64,000 bases of DNA from Acanthaster planci (Eukaryota > Echinodermata > Asteroidea > Valvatida > Acanthasteridae), in NCBI RefSeq assembly GCF_001949145.1, contig NW_019091585.1:49045-113044 (forward strand), read 5' to 3'. The notes under the pieces were generated by a model that saw only the letters and a list, made by a program, of their open reading frames with translations, had not been told where the DNA came from and did not search any database. Position 1 is the first letter of the stretch, and every line of letters begins with the position of its first letter. This document shows, piece after piece, positions 10,701-24,060 of this stretch. Both the position numbers and the translations under genes were made by a program.

Positions 10701-13700
10701 TCATTACGTACTGTATATTCATTATGCTATGTGCGTGTGTGCCGGTCTGTGTGAACTAAAAAATAGACTTGCAAACTTACTGTCCCATACATGTACATGT
10801 ATGCTAATAATTGGAATATATGGTCTTTTATTCTTCAGACTGCTGAAAACAACTACCTTGCCCTTCTTGATTTCTTCAAGAAATTCCCCAACATGGCCAA
10901 CAAGCCATTCTTCATAACTGGAGAGAGCTATGGAGGCATATATGTGCCCACTTTATCTGTCAGAGTCATGGCCAATGCGTCAATCAATTTCAAGGTGAGA
11001 ATCAAATGGAACCTTAAGCTACAAAATAAAGATATTTGGCTGACTTACGCTACTTGAACACTTGTTTTAACAAGATTCACTACTTGTGCCATGTAACTCA
11101 AAAGAGAAGAGTTCACGGCTTTGGAAACACTGTAAAATGAAATAAGATGTTGTAACTTTAACAGTTCAAGATTAGTAGTTTCCTGTTCCCTTTTCAGTTT
11201 GGTGAACGTGAAAGGAAAAAGTAGTTTTGTTCTTTGGATGGTTTCAGTTTTGTTAATCCTAACCTTCTAGGATGTATGTAAAATCGTATTGAAATTGGAG
11301 GATTTGGGACTGTTAAGGTGTTAAGAAGAATCTAGAACTTACCTGTATCTGTTTGTATCTGTCAGGGTTTTGCCATCGGTAATGGCCTTCTTGACACCTA
11401 TCTGAACACGGAAACAGCTGTGTACTATGCCTACTACCATGGCATTATTGGTGAAGAGTAAGTGCATATATACATGTACATGTAGTTCAGTATCCAAGCC
11501 ATTCATTGTTGTGTTTTTCCCCACCGGCCCTTTTGGAATGAAACCCATATTAGAATTTTGCCAACTCTCAGTTTTGAAAGACTCTGTGCTTGTTTAATTA
11601 CTGCTCTAATTCAGTTGCTTTACATGAGGGTGTATTATATTAAAGCTTCGCGTACATGTACATGCACGCGGCAAAGAAAATATATTTCAGCACCCTGTAG
11701 AAGTGTTGACTTTTGATGTTAAAATGAGCACAAAACACTCTCAACTCGCATGTACAGGTTTTAATGGGCACAACTACCCAAAAACAAAAGGTAAGGGTAG
11801 TACAATTAGAAAGAGTGTATGGGGGAGTAGATGGCCAGCATGGGCCACCCAGGCCGTACGGCCCTTAGTTTTCAGGTTTGAAGAAGAAGCTGGGATGACA
11901 TGTCATTTTCTTTTGTTTTGTCTGCAAAAGCTCGTGAGAATTCCAAGCCCTGATATAGGGGAAAAATTCATTTCAAATGTACAACATTTTTTAATGTTAA
12001 ACACAGTTGTGCTATAAACTTAAACTTTCATAGAATTATGTTAAACCTTTTTTTCAGCATATGGGCGAAGTTACAGAAGTACTGCTGTACCAACGGCAGT
12101 TGCAGCTTTGTAACACCACCAAATAAGCAGTGCTCCCTTGCTGTAAGTTACTGCAAATGGTTAATCAACTTCAGTTTTATGAAATACTAATTGTGAAACA
12201 ACCTTTAGATTGACTTCCACTACTGTGGAAGTTGAAGTATGAAAAGATGTGATTTTGGACATGTTACTCCATATATTTCTTCAAATAAAAAACTGACAAG
12301 TTATCAATTTTTCTTGATCACATCACATTTGATGATGTACAAACATGTACGTACTTCGTTCATTTTTTCCACATGTGTGTCATACAGTCTTACATAGGCA
12401 GAAATTCCAATACATGGGAATTTACTTTAATGCACATTAAACTTTTATACTAACTTTTTATCAGTACTTTTGAAAACTTTACATTTTTAAGTCATTAAAA
12501 GGCTTGAACTTTCTCTTTAATTTTGCCTACCATTTGATTTTCCTTGGAAATTGTTTGAACTATATGTGGCCACAGAACCCAGAATATACCTTGCATTCCA
12601 CAGGGTTTGGAATTGCATACAGTCTCTCAAAATGTTTGGATATCATCAGAATTTCATCTACAGTTAACCGTACATTTTATATTTCAAGGTCACACAAGCT
12701 ACCCTGGTCAGTGCTAATCCAATCTAAGTCAGCTGTTAGCATTGCTTGTCACAAATGGGACTGATTTATAAGAATTAAAGCAGTTCTGTAATCACACTTT
12801 CTGTCTTTGTTCATAGTCAGGAAATTGAAAGTATTGTCAGTCTCTGCAGTACGTTGTAAACGGAAAAATAACTGAAGTGAGCAGCTTTTTCGATTTGACA
12901 GGAGATATACATATGCCCTAATGGGTAGGTCATTTGCTGAGTTGACGTCGAGGTACTTTCTAATGCCTTGTTGAGGTTGCAACAGGACAGACTCTTAATT
13001 TGAGTTTTTACTTTTGCTGCGGTGGCAAAGCTTTACAATCTGCAAATTTAATCAGATAAAAGATAAATTTATTAAAAACTAAGTCAACGAATCCTTAATT
13101 CATGCTCATTTTACATTTGTTATCTCCACTGATTTTCTTTAAACTGTTTGGCCTGCTCCTCATCTTCATGCTGAGTAGTTGATGGAAACCCAGGACTTCA
13201 CCATGAATAAAGGTCTCAATCCATACGATGTTACTGGTGACTGTGCTGGGGGTGTCCCATCAGACAGCTTCAAGGAAAGAACTCGCCAAGTCTTGTCATA
13301 TTTCTTTGAGCCACCTCATCCCAAACAGGTGAGACTGTGCACATGGACTTGCCCACTTTATTGTCACTTTTGTAGTTTTTATGTTTGCCAGAAAGACAGT
13401 CTTGTGAAAAAGCATCAAGACTGTCCCTTATTTTTTCTAGTACCTAAGCAGTAGTAAATACATGTACGTTATTGTTGGTTTTTGTGAAAGCATAGACTCA
13501 ATCAACTCATCACAAGTCGTTATGATATGCCAAACTCCAATCACCATCCAGCCGCAAGTCACAAGTTGTTCGAATGAACTTTGATAAAAACTCTTCCCGA
13601 ATTGACTTGCGACAGATTTAATGATTGCCTACAGGTACATATATATATACTGTTCACCATTGCTTGATCACATCTCTGGCAGACATAGAGCTGCAGCATT

Positions 13701-14739
13701 TGCAGCATAGTGGGGAAACGGCTTCCTAGATAAGCTTAAACTGTAAATTTACACCATCCTCCCTAGCAAACACAGAATTATCAAGGCTTAGATTAGCAGT
13801 AAGAAATCAAGTCGATGATGCTCTGCCAACAGCAGTTGCAATATTTACGTGAGGGTGTGGAATATGTGGCTCTTTCTATCTGGCTGTCACTCTCGTTGAG
13901 CATGATGGCCAGAGATACATGTATATGTATAATGAAACTAATTCTAAGGAAGTTCCCTCTGGATTTAATTGATGTTTCCTGACAGCCACTGAAGAACAAA
14001 GTATCAGGGTCATTAGATAGCAACAACATCATCCCCTGCATCAACACCACTGCAGAGAATAATTACTTGAATCGTCCTGAAGTCCGGAAGGCACTCCATA
14101 TTCCTGACGTTGTGCCCAAGTGGAAAGTCTGCAGGTGAGGTGAACTTCACCAGAGGAAATTGTCATTTGGTACCGTGTACTCATGTTGTGTTTGGATTCA
14201 TGTGTTGACCTCTCTTTGCTATGTCACAAGCACAGTTTTTGCTAATCAGTGTACACTCTGGCTGTGTAGTACAAAAGCAACAGAAATTCAAAAAGTCTTT
14301 AAACTGTCATGCCTATGTACGCACACTATTACTGACAAATACTTTTTACTAAATACATGCACTAAATGATTTAACTAGAGCCACCTTATTCCTCCCCCTT
14401 GCCCTCCCTCACAGTGTTCTTGACTACCATCGAGTATACAACAGCATGCGGGCCCAGTTCAATGCCCTTCTCCCAAAGCACCGAGGCCTGGTGTACAACG
14501 GTGACGCAGACATCATGTGCAACTTTTTGGGCGACCAGAAGTTTGTGGCCTCCCTGAAACGGACGGAGAGGGGTGAGCGGAGGCCCTGGATTTACAACCA
14601 ACAGGTGGCCGGGTTCGTCAAGGACTATGACCAAGTCACATTCATGACAGTGAAGGCTGCCGGGCACATGGTGCCCAGCTTCAAGCCCGGGGCTTCTCTG
14701 CAGATGATCACTAACTTCTTGAGCAACCAGCCACAGTAA
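7597..14739 (+). CDS. CTSA: Cathepsin A-like lysosomal serine carboxypeptidase (S10), copy 1
   Basis: Nine exons (7597-7778, 8491-8602, 9146-9283, 10839-10994, 11366-11457, 12058-12142, 13179-13328, 13986-14134, 14415-14739) join in frame to about 462 residues; human cathepsin A has 480. The family removes C-terminal residues in lysosomes, and in vertebrates the protein also protects beta-galactosidase and neuraminidase. An N-terminal signal-like hydrophobic stretch precedes QPAADE, SLPG and QYSGYL. Next come [14 protein letters not shown], the nucleophile motif GESYGG (Ser about 174), a CC...C...C cluster in exon 6 as in the mammalian disulfide region, GDAD (catalytic Asp about 387) and GHMVP (His about 439). 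The start is uncertain because ATGs at 7597, 7606 and 7612 are all in frame, with the third in the best context. It is convergent with the paralogue at 24061-38821. Orthology to CTSA itself rather than a lineage-specific copy is inference. Confidence 0.92.
8491..8602 (+). CDS. CTSA: Carboxypeptidase copy 1, exon 2
   Basis: Acceptor aactacag, donor CAG|GTACAT. The exon carries FVES and the substrate/oxyanion motif [11 protein letters not shown]. Confidence 0.92.
9146..9283 (+). CDS. CTSA: Carboxypeptidase copy 1, exon 3
   Basis: Acceptor tttttttag, donor GAG|GTGTGT. It encodes [20 protein letters not shown] and YSDD..YTTNDDE, closely matching the cathepsin A consensus. Confidence 0.93.
10600..10700 (-). 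mobile_element. tRNA-derived SINE-like fragment in intron 3 of copy 1
   Basis: Read on the minus strand, the segment runs through a tRNA-like 3' half with B box GGTTCGAGTCCC (plus 10646-10657) and continues into a T-rich tail. The 5' half with an A box is missing or too degraded to see. Confidence 0.4.
10839..10994 (+). CDS. CTSA: Carboxypeptidase copy 1, exon 4 (active-site Ser)
   Basis: Acceptor attcttcag, donor AAG|GTGAGA. It carries FFKKFPNM and [17 protein letters not shown], where the Ser of GESYGG is the nucleophile. Confidence 0.94.
11366..11457 (+). CDS. CTSA: Carboxypeptidase copy 1, exon 5
   Basis: Acceptor tctgtcag, donor GA|GTAAGT. It encodes [14 protein letters not shown] and [11 protein letters not shown] and ends in phase 2. 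Confidence 0.92.
12058..12142 (+). CDS. CTSA: Carboxypeptidase copy 1, exon 6
   Basis: Acceptor tttttcag, donor GCT|GTAAGT. It encodes [17 protein letters not shown], the Cys-rich segment of the cap domain. Confidence 0.9.
13179..13328 (+). CDS. CTSA: Carboxypeptidase copy 1, exon 7
   Basis: Acceptor gctgagtag, donor CAG|GTGAGA, phase 0 at both ends. It encodes [17 protein letters not shown] and then a charged loop, in the region where vertebrate cathepsin A is proteolytically nicked during maturation. The exact 5' boundary relies on the TAG acceptor. Confidence 0.82.
13986..14134 (+). CDS. CTSA: Carboxypeptidase copy 1, exon 8
   Basis: Acceptor cctgacag, donor AG|GTGAGG. It encodes [19 protein letters not shown] and [16 protein letters not shown], typical of the S10 family. 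Confidence 0.92.
14415..14739 (+). CDS. CTSA: Carboxypeptidase copy 1, exon 9 (Asp and His of the triad)
   Basis: Acceptor cctcacag, stop TAA at 14737-14739. It carries [28 protein letters not shown] and AAGHMVP, giving the catalytic Asp and His. Confidence 0.94.
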
Positions 14740-17700
14740 TTGATAAGTCTTCCAAATTCCTGCTGAAGACATATGGTACATACATGATAAATAACAAGCA
14801 GATATATATAGGCCTTCCATGTACTCATTTGAAGCAAGCATGAATGGAAACTTCTGCAGTTGAAATTTGGGGTTGTCGTGAGAAAATTAGAACAATATGT
14901 CAGTACTTATTAAAGTCCTTGGGGGGGAGGTGCTTGGCTCAAGAAGAATTTAGAAGTGTTATACTGGCATTGGACTTTATACTTGGGAATTCAATTTTCC
15001 ATTTTACATCAGAGGGTGAGGTTAAAACCCTGTATCCCAAAGGCGTCTTTCAATGAAAATCTGAAATGTTAATAGACTTTTATTCTTCTTAAATTTTGTA
15101 AAATGGATCCACAACTTGGTTCTGAATTACATACGTATATACAAAGTGGTGTTTCACTATTTCTGCAGTGATTGTACATTCTGACTAAAGGTAACAATAT
15201 TTAGGATAATCAGATTGCTGCATAAAGGATCCACTATCATTGCATAGATTGTTATAAAAGTAAGAGTGCTTAAATTATTACAGCATGGCCTGAAATTACT
15301 ACTTTTTTATCCTGACGTATTTTTGCCACAGAGGACCCTGCGCATTGGATTATTTTAGCCTGGAAAAAGTAGTTTTTCTGAGTCTTTTCATTCTGTGTTG
15401 CAAAATTAGTTGTGAGTTGGAGGTAGCTTTGTCCAAAGGAAATGTCTGAATTATTTATGTAGAAAGCTGAAATGTGCTAGTGAAACTAACGATAGAGATC
15501 TTTAACTTGAAATTTTCTTGAAATATTTGAGGACCATGAAATCTTTAAAATCCAACATTTTATCAATTACTACAAGTTTCCATTACAGGCTGTATTGTTG
15601 GAAAATTTGTATTTGTCAACAAAATGTTCTTCCAAAATGATGAAAATAAATACCCAACATGAAATAGTTTATCAATGTTAGACTTGTACAAAAACATTCT
15701 ATCTCATAGGAAGGCATATTTTCTTGGAATCTTTAACCCATGTCTCACATTTCAAAATATGCTCTCTCGGTTTGAGAAGTATCAAGTGTGAATGCCCAGT
15801 AAAATGCCTAACCACGGATCTCTGAGGTACATAAATATAAATTATCAATGTATTTGCTAACTCTGTTTGTATGTGACATCTGAACGAGAAAGAATGATCT
15901 GTATTTGCACTTCCTCATTCAGTTGTTTCAATCTTTTATTTAAAACTGGGTCTAGTGATGCACATGCATGCTTGGTCTATGATAGATTGTCACATTGTAT
16001 GAAAGGTATATGAGAGGTAAAGCAATCCACCACTTGGTGTACTCAGTTTAAAACCCTGCCAACATTTGACAATAGCAAGAGATACTTCACCACACCGTTC
16101 AGCTGTGACATCAAGTCTGGCAACATTTAAAGACTTCACCCTACAGGTAACAAGGATGCCTAGAGTTTTAGGTTTCCATATCACTGTATTCCTTTTCTTC
16201 CTGTGCACCCTGCTTTTGTGCATTTTCCAGTAATATTTTACAACCAACTTCTTGCTGTGAAATGGTCTTAAACCCTGGTTTTTTTTAGGAAAGCACTTTA
16301 CAAACGGTACATGTACATGTGAGGTTTTGTGGGCTATGCATGGTCACAGGTATTGAAGAGAGACTCAGTCACATGAATACCCAATTATCATCCTGAGGTT
16401 AGGCAGCTGGACAAATCTATTTATTATTATCATTGATAAACTGCACATTTTCAGATGAAAGTTATTAATGTGCAATCTATGCCACATTCCCATGTGTAGA
16501 TTTGTCAACATTGGTCTTGTTTCTCATATGTGTCTCTATCCACATTCACTGAAGCATTTTCAATAAGTGAAGGTGTTGAAACCTACATGTATGTTGTAGT
16601 GCAGTACAATAATGCCATTTCTTTACCATTGTTTACAGTGGCTATAGTTTAACTCTCGGATCAGTCCATATGTCACATGTACATATATCATATGTATATG
16701 TTTTTGGAGAGGTAAAAGAAGACTGCAGCTTTTTTCTTTGCACAAGTTTTGGTGTAATTGTATTACTCAGGTGTGAAAAGCTCCTTGATTATGTTGGAGA
16801 ATTAAAGGATTCAGATACACACTATCATGCGGTTATGTACTACATGTGTGTGTGGAATTTTAGCGATAACAATTTTATGCTGAAGGTTTTTTTCTGTACT
16901 CAGGTTTTGGTGTGATTGTGTAAATCTTGCATATGTGTGAGGCGTTTAAGTAACAGAATTGAATAATTTAGATACATATTAATGTTTTATTTCCAAAAAC
17001 ATTCTTTTCACGCTTTTTTACCAACCTAGGACAAATTTATATTCTAGATGTTTTCCATTGTACAATAGAAATGTGCAATTAAATGAAGTTAATCTAGCTG
17101 ATAGCCAAAGTTACACAGAAATTGTTTCAGAGAAAAATTCATTGCAGCTACACTTTAACTATGTGGACTAAATGTGCATTAATTGTACTAAAATTGACAC
17201 AAGTTGGAGCTAACTATGATTGTTGCTGAATAAAAATACAATTGGACCCAAAAGCAGGACAAGCGGAGTCCTTCTAATTATGTACAGTATGTTGAGTTTG
17301 TAAATATGCAAGACCATTGTGCACCTTGTCAACTATGCATAGGGCCCAATACTTTGGCTCATTGCGACCAGGGGGAGTGGAAAACATTCAAAAACACTTG
17401 AAATTGTTTGTGAAAAAGGTATCGTGTAGGTGGATTTCTGTTCCATTTCATCAACTGGCACTTGGCCACTTTTCGACGTGATTGTGAACTCTCCTTGTGT
17501 TGAAGCTCCCAGACATTCGTCAGTTTGATTGTTCAACATTCTGACACACCGACCAGACCTTCAACAGTACAGGTCACATGCTAATGCTATATGATGAATG
17601 TATCTTGTGCTGGATGCTGATGACATGTCTTGCCCGTGTGATTATCACAGGATGATATTCTTAAAAAATAGAAAAGGAAGAACATAGTACAAAAACCAGT

Positions 17701-19560
17701 GTATGAAGACCATGCAGGCATTGTTATACATACATGTATACACCATATCGTTTTGTTGCTGCGGTAGTCAATTCTTGGGGAGGGTAATGCTGTACATTAA
17801 CAGATGCTAGAATCTAGACATGTGCAATGTACATAGGTTGGACTGCGTCTCCACTTGAGACTTGCAAACTTTTTCATATGGTGTTTCTTTTCTGCCAAAT
17901 AGTTCAAATAATCCCCCCCCCATGTTTTACCTCTTCTCATATCACAAACACTACATGCTGGGTTAACCCTGAAAGATTTGAGAGGAGGAACCCCTTCACA
18001 TTTCCTAAAAAATCATCACAATGTATTTTTTCTTCTGAGTGTTTACAAAAATGTAGACACCATGAAAAACTGGATATAATATTCTTGCAAAATGTCCATT
18101 CTTCCAAGGCACATCAGTAAAAATGACGATCTTTCCCCAGATGTGCCCAATGAATGCAGGCTGGCATGCGTGCGGCCATGTGTCAAATATAAACCCAGCA
18201 AGCAGTTTGAGAGAAAAAAGTTTTCAATCACGCTACTAACTAACCCGAAAGTGAAGAAAAAAATGATTCTCTTGACAAAGTCAAGTAAAAGTAAAACTGA
18301 AATCTTTATAGTTCATCTGAACTCAAATTGATATCAACAAGAACAAAATATAAATGAAGTTCTCAAAACTAATAATCAAAATCAAGGCCAGAAGGAATAT
18401 CGGAAAGAAAAGAAAATCCAAGCTTTGCATGTACATGTATTATCAAATAAAATCTGAAATAAAATTATAAATCAAACAGCCTGAAGAATATGATAATCAA
18501 AACTCTTCTGAATGAATAAATCAATGCATTAAGATCACACCAATGAAAATTATACAAATTGTCAGCTTAACTGAACATGCAAACTTAAAACAGAAGATAG
18601 ACAGGTTTAGACAGCAAATCAACAATAATGCATGCACAATAATCTGACTTAAGCAAGACACCATCCCTACAAGAATCATAAATCAAAGAGGTTCTTAGGT
18701 ATGTGTCACACTGGTCTGTTTGGACAAAGAAGAGAGATATGTCTTGGGCCTCTCTATTTCTCGGGTCATGTCCCGGACAGCCAACGTTGCTGGCAAGCCC
18801 TTTCCAACTGGACATCGGTGGTTATAGGTAGCAACATGGGACGTTCTGTTGTCTGGGCCTCATATTCAACAGTGAATGTCTGGACACTTCTTGAAAAAAA
18901 AATAAATTGGCTGAAAAGCATGGCCAGTAACAACAACCAAGGTTTCAAACTTCTTGACCGGCGTGGTATACCCCAACATCAAGATGTGATTTGGGCAAGG
19001 GAAAGCTGTAATCTTGAACATCAAGATTTTTTAAAAATAATTTTTTTTTTTTGCTGTTGCGTGTCATGACAATGCTGCAAGCGGAGATCAAATCTGCCTT
19101 ATTTTCTTGTGTACATGTGTTATCCCCCTTTTGGGTTCAGGGTACACCCACACAACAAAACAGTGCATTCCCTTCACTTGGGTATTCACATGCATGCCCC
19201 CCCACACACAAGTGTGTATTTGCCTGCAACTGGGGACCCCCTATTGTTCCTCTATTGTTTGTACTTTAACTTTTTTAGAAGACCACCCATATGTTTTGTA
19301 AACAGTTGTCAATGGGGGGGGAGGGCTCCTCTGTCAATCGGGGACCTTATTGTCCTCTATTGTTCAGGGTCCCAAATTGCATGCAGAAACAAACTCAGTA
19401 ACACAATATGCATTTACAAGTACTGTTGATCGGCTGACAACGGCATGAGTACATGTACATGTAGACTTGTCTCAGTCCCTCCTCTAGCTAGTGCAATTTC
19501 TGACATCAGGAAATATAAGTGACTATGACAACAAAACCAGTGTACACTGTAGGATAAAAA
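14740..19560. other. Intergenic region downstream of carboxypeptidase copy 1
   Basis: AT-rich sequence with no recognisable protein-coding exon. The first few hundred bases are probably 3' UTR. Open frames such as 18701-19069 have no family motif and are likely chance. Confidence 0.5.
14909..14914 (+). promoter_or_regulatory. Candidate polyadenylation signal, carboxypeptidase copy 1
   Basis: ATTAAA occurs about 170 bases after the stop codon. A canonical AATAAA lies further out at 15645-15650. I cannot tell which is used. Confidence 0.3.
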
Positions 19561-20215
19561 TGGCCTATTCAAACCAATTGATTTTTTAATTGGATTTAAT
19601 TGGAATGAATTGGGTCCAACTGGCGGTCAATTGGTGCTCATCTGTTTTCAGTAGGTATGTTTTCTCTCCCAATTTGTTTTCCCCCGTCAATAGGAGATTT
19701 CAAATGAGACACAGTTGGTTTCAATTGGCATTTTATTCTTTGCTGTTTATTTTCAAATGGGAATCAAATGGTTCCAATTGGTATGCTTTCTCTCTGTTTG
19801 ATTTCCTCGATCAATTGGAAATTTCAAATGGGACGCAACTGGTTCCATTTGGTTTGCTTTTAGCTTGTTTCCCCCATCAAACGGAGTTTCAAATGGGACT
19901 AGGTTGGTTTGAATTGGTATTGAAATGGTTTCAATTGGTTCTTCGGTTGGTTACAATTGGATTGTGAATTGGCATTCAAATGGTGTCAATTGGATTGAAA
20001 TAGTCCAACTGAGAAAAGGTCCGAATTTACTATCCAAACCAACTGAACCCAATTGGATTCCAACTGATTCCAAACAAAAGCAATAGGTTTTGGAATTGGT
20101 TATTGAATTGGTAAGTGAATTGGATCCAATTGCTATGTGAACTGGATCCAATGGGTAAGTGAATAGGATCCAATGGGTAAGTGAATTGGTCTCAATAGGT
20201 AAATGAATTGGACAT
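19560..20215. repeat. AATTGG-rich degenerate repeat field
   Basis: About 650 bases are saturated with AATTGG/CAATTGG and near variants. Four imperfect head-to-tail units sit at 19655-19727, 19728-19780, 19781-19851 and 19852-19916; three are 65-73 bases and one is shorter at 53, and most carry a TTTCAAATGG-like core and end in a CAATTG-like hexamer. From about 19917 the field becomes shorter AATTGG-spaced sequence and then a regular 22-base tandem repeat. Confidence 0.75.
20111..20211 (+). repeat. 22-bp tandem repeat, about 4.6 copies
   Basis: Units at 20111-20132, 20133-20154, 20155-20176, 20177-20198 and a partial at 20199-20211 share the consensus beginning GTAAGTGAATTGGATCCAAT. Substitutions are few and there are no length changes between units, so the array looks relatively young compared with the surrounding AATTGG field. 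Confidence 0.88.
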
Positions 20216-23200
20216 TTTTATTAGGGCAAATTGAAACTTCACAGATGCACTTGTAAGGAGGATGATTGTAATCTTCTTTATGTACAATAACTTTAGTTCC
20301 CTCCCCCCTGGAAAACAATTTTCTTTTTTAAGCTACACCCTCCCCCTGGTAAGGTAACATCATTCTTACAGTAATTAGACCCTTGAACAAAGAGCCCCTT
20401 TGATTCAACACCATGTGCTCAGCATTCCTCCTAGACCCACTCAGTTTGCAGACTGGCAGTGAAGAACACACACCACATTTTTATGAGTTTTCTGCCCATC
20501 GCTTAGTCTGCCGTTTTAATCGGTTGTCAAAGCTGTTGTGTTTATTGTTTTGCTACCCTCTTATATACTGTGTTGGCTTTCGGTTTTTCTAGTTTTGCTT
20601 GTGGTTAGGTTTTCGTTTTTTGTTGAAATTCATTCATTTTTTTTTAGCTTGTATTTGCTTGACTCTAAATTTTGTTGAATCCACGCTCCTATTTCTTTTG
20701 ACCAGCAAAGTTTCATTGGCTTCTAATTTTTTCGTAGTTTGACGTAGTTTCATTAAGTGCATTTTTTTTTAAGATTAAAGTTAATCTAGTCTTGTTGATC
20801 ACAAGTTTGATTGAATTTGTGGTTAGACACTTCCTTTTTTTATATCGTTGTTTGGATTCTGTTGAGCATTGCCCCCTAAGCAATAAATTTTGGAATTTCA
20901 TTTTTGGTTTTTTTCCTCCTTTCTATAAAACTTGCAGTCGTTTGCCTCCACCTAATTTTCCTTGCGACTCCTCCCTACCCAATCAAATTTGAAGTTTTTA
21001 TTTTAGCGAGTTCCCCAAATTCTGGTTTGTTTGTTTTTTTTGTTTATTCAGATTTTATTTTAGGGTGCCATTTTTCCGTGCTACACACTCATCTAAACTA
21101 AGTTTTAAAAATACTGAGCATGCGACTTTACTGAGATCCAACTATAAAAACATTTAATAAACACCTTCACAGAGTTTCTGTAACAAGTATAAAAATATAA
21201 AGTCTACAGTATGCGTCAATAAAATGAATCAAGATAACATTTCAGCACTAGTTTTGAATGAACTGTCCGCTGAAAAAGAAAGAACACGGGTAAAAATTTT
21301 ATTAATTGAATAGTGTTTGTGATATTTGTGTTTAATGTTGATTCATAAACCAATATACGTGTACATGCACATGTACAAATGTCACGAGGAAATGTGTTTC
21401 TCACACAAAAGAAGATTCTACACATAGTGTGACATGTATCACATGTTTCAACTGCATGTGATATTATTATTTTAAGCTATTGATATCAATGTAGAAAACT
21501 CCAAGCCAAAAATTCAGAAATTTACAAAGACTGACTCACTGGTATGACATTAGGTAAATAAAAATTATGACGAAAACTTACAAACCATCAGTTAAATTGA
21601 ACTAAAATTACAGTAAAAGTTATAACAAGTTGTAAAAAGGTTATCAAAAAGATTGAAAGATTTAATGATCCTAGTACTAGGTTGCAAGCTTCATAAAGGG
21701 GGTTAAAGTGAAAAGTTTTGAGGAGACAAGAGACTTTGCAAATTTGTCAAAATAACTGACAGTGACATTGCTCTCAAGGGAGTATTTGATGATGATCAAG
21801 GACACTCAAATACTCAGATTAACTTTAATAAACAATTATTTCTCTGGCTGGTGCTTTTTTTTTATTTATTCATTATTTGAGACTGGTGCACTGTGATAGA
21901 GCTTGACCAAACTGGACCCTTGGAGACTCAGTTCAGGTTTTAACGACTGACTGCCCTTTACTAAGTATGCAAATATAATTTATTAAGCAATCAATAATAT
22001 GTTCGCAGGTCTAAATTGTTTTGAAGTAATAAATTTCAAAGCACGCTAACACTAGGTCTGAACTGTTGTTACAAGCTATGGAAGACTGAGCTTTTTATTA
22101 TCTATTTTAGGGCAGATGCAAAATTTCCAGCAAACAAAATGGACAACTACATGATGTATTTCAGCCTAAGAAATTACTTACAATTTCAAATTATGCATTC
22201 TTTGTTGAACAAACCAACTTCAGTATGAAGTTGTTGACTCTCCCTTTCTCTATTGAAGCCACATACAATGTGCATGTATATGTAGTTAACCAAATGATGA
22301 GCCCCTTTGGTATTTCAAACAAGCAAAGTCGTTCAGGATCAAAGCACAAGTTGACATACATGCACATGTAGGGCAGAGCTGATAGGGCAAACCCTAGACA
22401 CATATCCGAATGACTTCTTTTGGACATGCACCGTAGGAATACCGCATTGGCTCATTACTAGTGAGCAGAGCAGCGACGTTAGAGAGAGCACTACACATGT
22501 ACATGTACAGTTCCACCCTCTCTCGCCTTATCCTGAGTTAATGTTGTACCTGGCCTTCAGTCGATTGTCTGTCTACAGTCATTGTAATCTCTTTCGGTAA
22601 TGAAACTTTTATTGATCATGGAAAGCTTTTATTTTTAATAATGCTTCACCATGTTTGAAGTGCGTTTGTGCCGAGTACATGTACAATACTGGAAAGTTAC
22701 CCAGGAATTACCAGGCAATGTATTCAAAGTGGCCAAGTGGTATATGCCATGCCACTGATGTGGCCATACACTGGAAAGAAACCTGAACTGCCCATACCAG
22801 GATCCCAATCTCGAGACAAACCAAATGTGATGAAAATTATTGTTATACAGCCTCTGGCCATGATGGCATAGGGGAATTTTTCTAAATTTAAATCAACATC
22901 TGCCTATCATTTTGAAGTCCAGCCCCACAGGCTAAAATGTGCAAATCGAATCACATTTTTTTTGACAACTTCTCTGGTTGATTTAGTCACTGGGGCAGAA
23001 ACGATTTGAAGTACATGCACTGTGTCACATGCTTGTGAAATTTCGGAAAGGACCAAACACACAAACCTGTTTCGGACCTGCCGAAGCACATTTAGCCAGA
23101 CTCATATAGTGCTAATAAATCAGTTCATTTGCTAGATTTTGACTCTTTATGGAAATCACACTTTCAAGTTTAATTTTTCCAAAGCTAATAAAACATTTGT

Positions 23201-23822
23201 GGAGTCACATCATGGGTTCTGGAAACAGGGTCAGTCAGGTGACCTGAACAAAGGTATTTTTTTTTATTTGGCCTTATGACACTGTCAAGTGCTTCACACA
23301 TGTACATACGGAATATTCTAAACAAGCACTTCCACCTGTCTAGAGAAAGACATTGGCTACATGTATTTCAATAGTCAACCATACAAATACTGGTAAAACT
23401 TTACATACAATTATACACCTTAGTCCATGATGCAATAATTGGACCAGTTCTGGTGGTTGTCCCTAGATGTTTTTATCAGCAACTGTTGAGTTGTTGGTTT
23501 GTGTATGTATCACTCAATAAAACATCTCTTGAATAGATGATTCAATGTGCCACCAAGAGGTTGCCACAGAAGGGCCAATTTTTCACAGCATATTGTAGGA
23601 ACATGCTGACAAATCTTATTTGCTGGCTGCCCACAGAGAATTACAATTATTCCTGATGTTTATCCAGGTAGTAGATTCAAAAGTGTACATGTATTTCAAG
23701 GGTGAATTTCAATCAATCGTATCTTTTTTTCCATTGCATGAAATGCCCGGCCCTTTTATGAATCGTCCCACGTTGTCTACTGACATTGGCTCCAATGGAA
23801 ATCGTGGCAAGCGGGCCATGGT
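20216..23822. other. Intergenic region between the convergent carboxypeptidase genes, right part
   Basis: AT-rich, with T-rich tracts around 20500-21080 and scattered TACATGTAC palindromes. I recognise no coding exon or RNA gene. Confidence 0.45.
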
Positions 23823-23828
23823 TTTATT
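23823..23828 (-). promoter_or_regulatory. Candidate polyadenylation signal, carboxypeptidase copy 2
   Basis: AATAAA on the minus strand (TTTATT on plus) lies about 235 bases past the copy 2 stop codon. Confidence 0.4.
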
Positions 23829-24060
23829 AATTGTTAACTTGACAAATGGCCTCTCTGTAGCAACCTCTTGACATGCTGCATTGCGATGCCCCGTAATTCA
23901 TGGACTACTCCGATGGTGTGCTTACACAACCATCCCTTGAAAGCTCCATCATGGAATCTTTGAGGGAAGATTCTGAAATCTGACAGTTTTAGAACCTTGA
24001 AAACTAGCGATAGATAACCCATTCCAAATGACAAGTATCAGATCAACACTTCTGGCCACA

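Noticed and set aside
14386-14841. 151-codon frame on minus
   Set aside because: It lies opposite exon 9 of carboxypeptidase copy 1 and mirrors its composition.
19590-19967. 125-codon frame with repeated WF/QLV patterns
   Set aside because: The pattern is a translation of the AATTGG repeat field, not a repeat protein.
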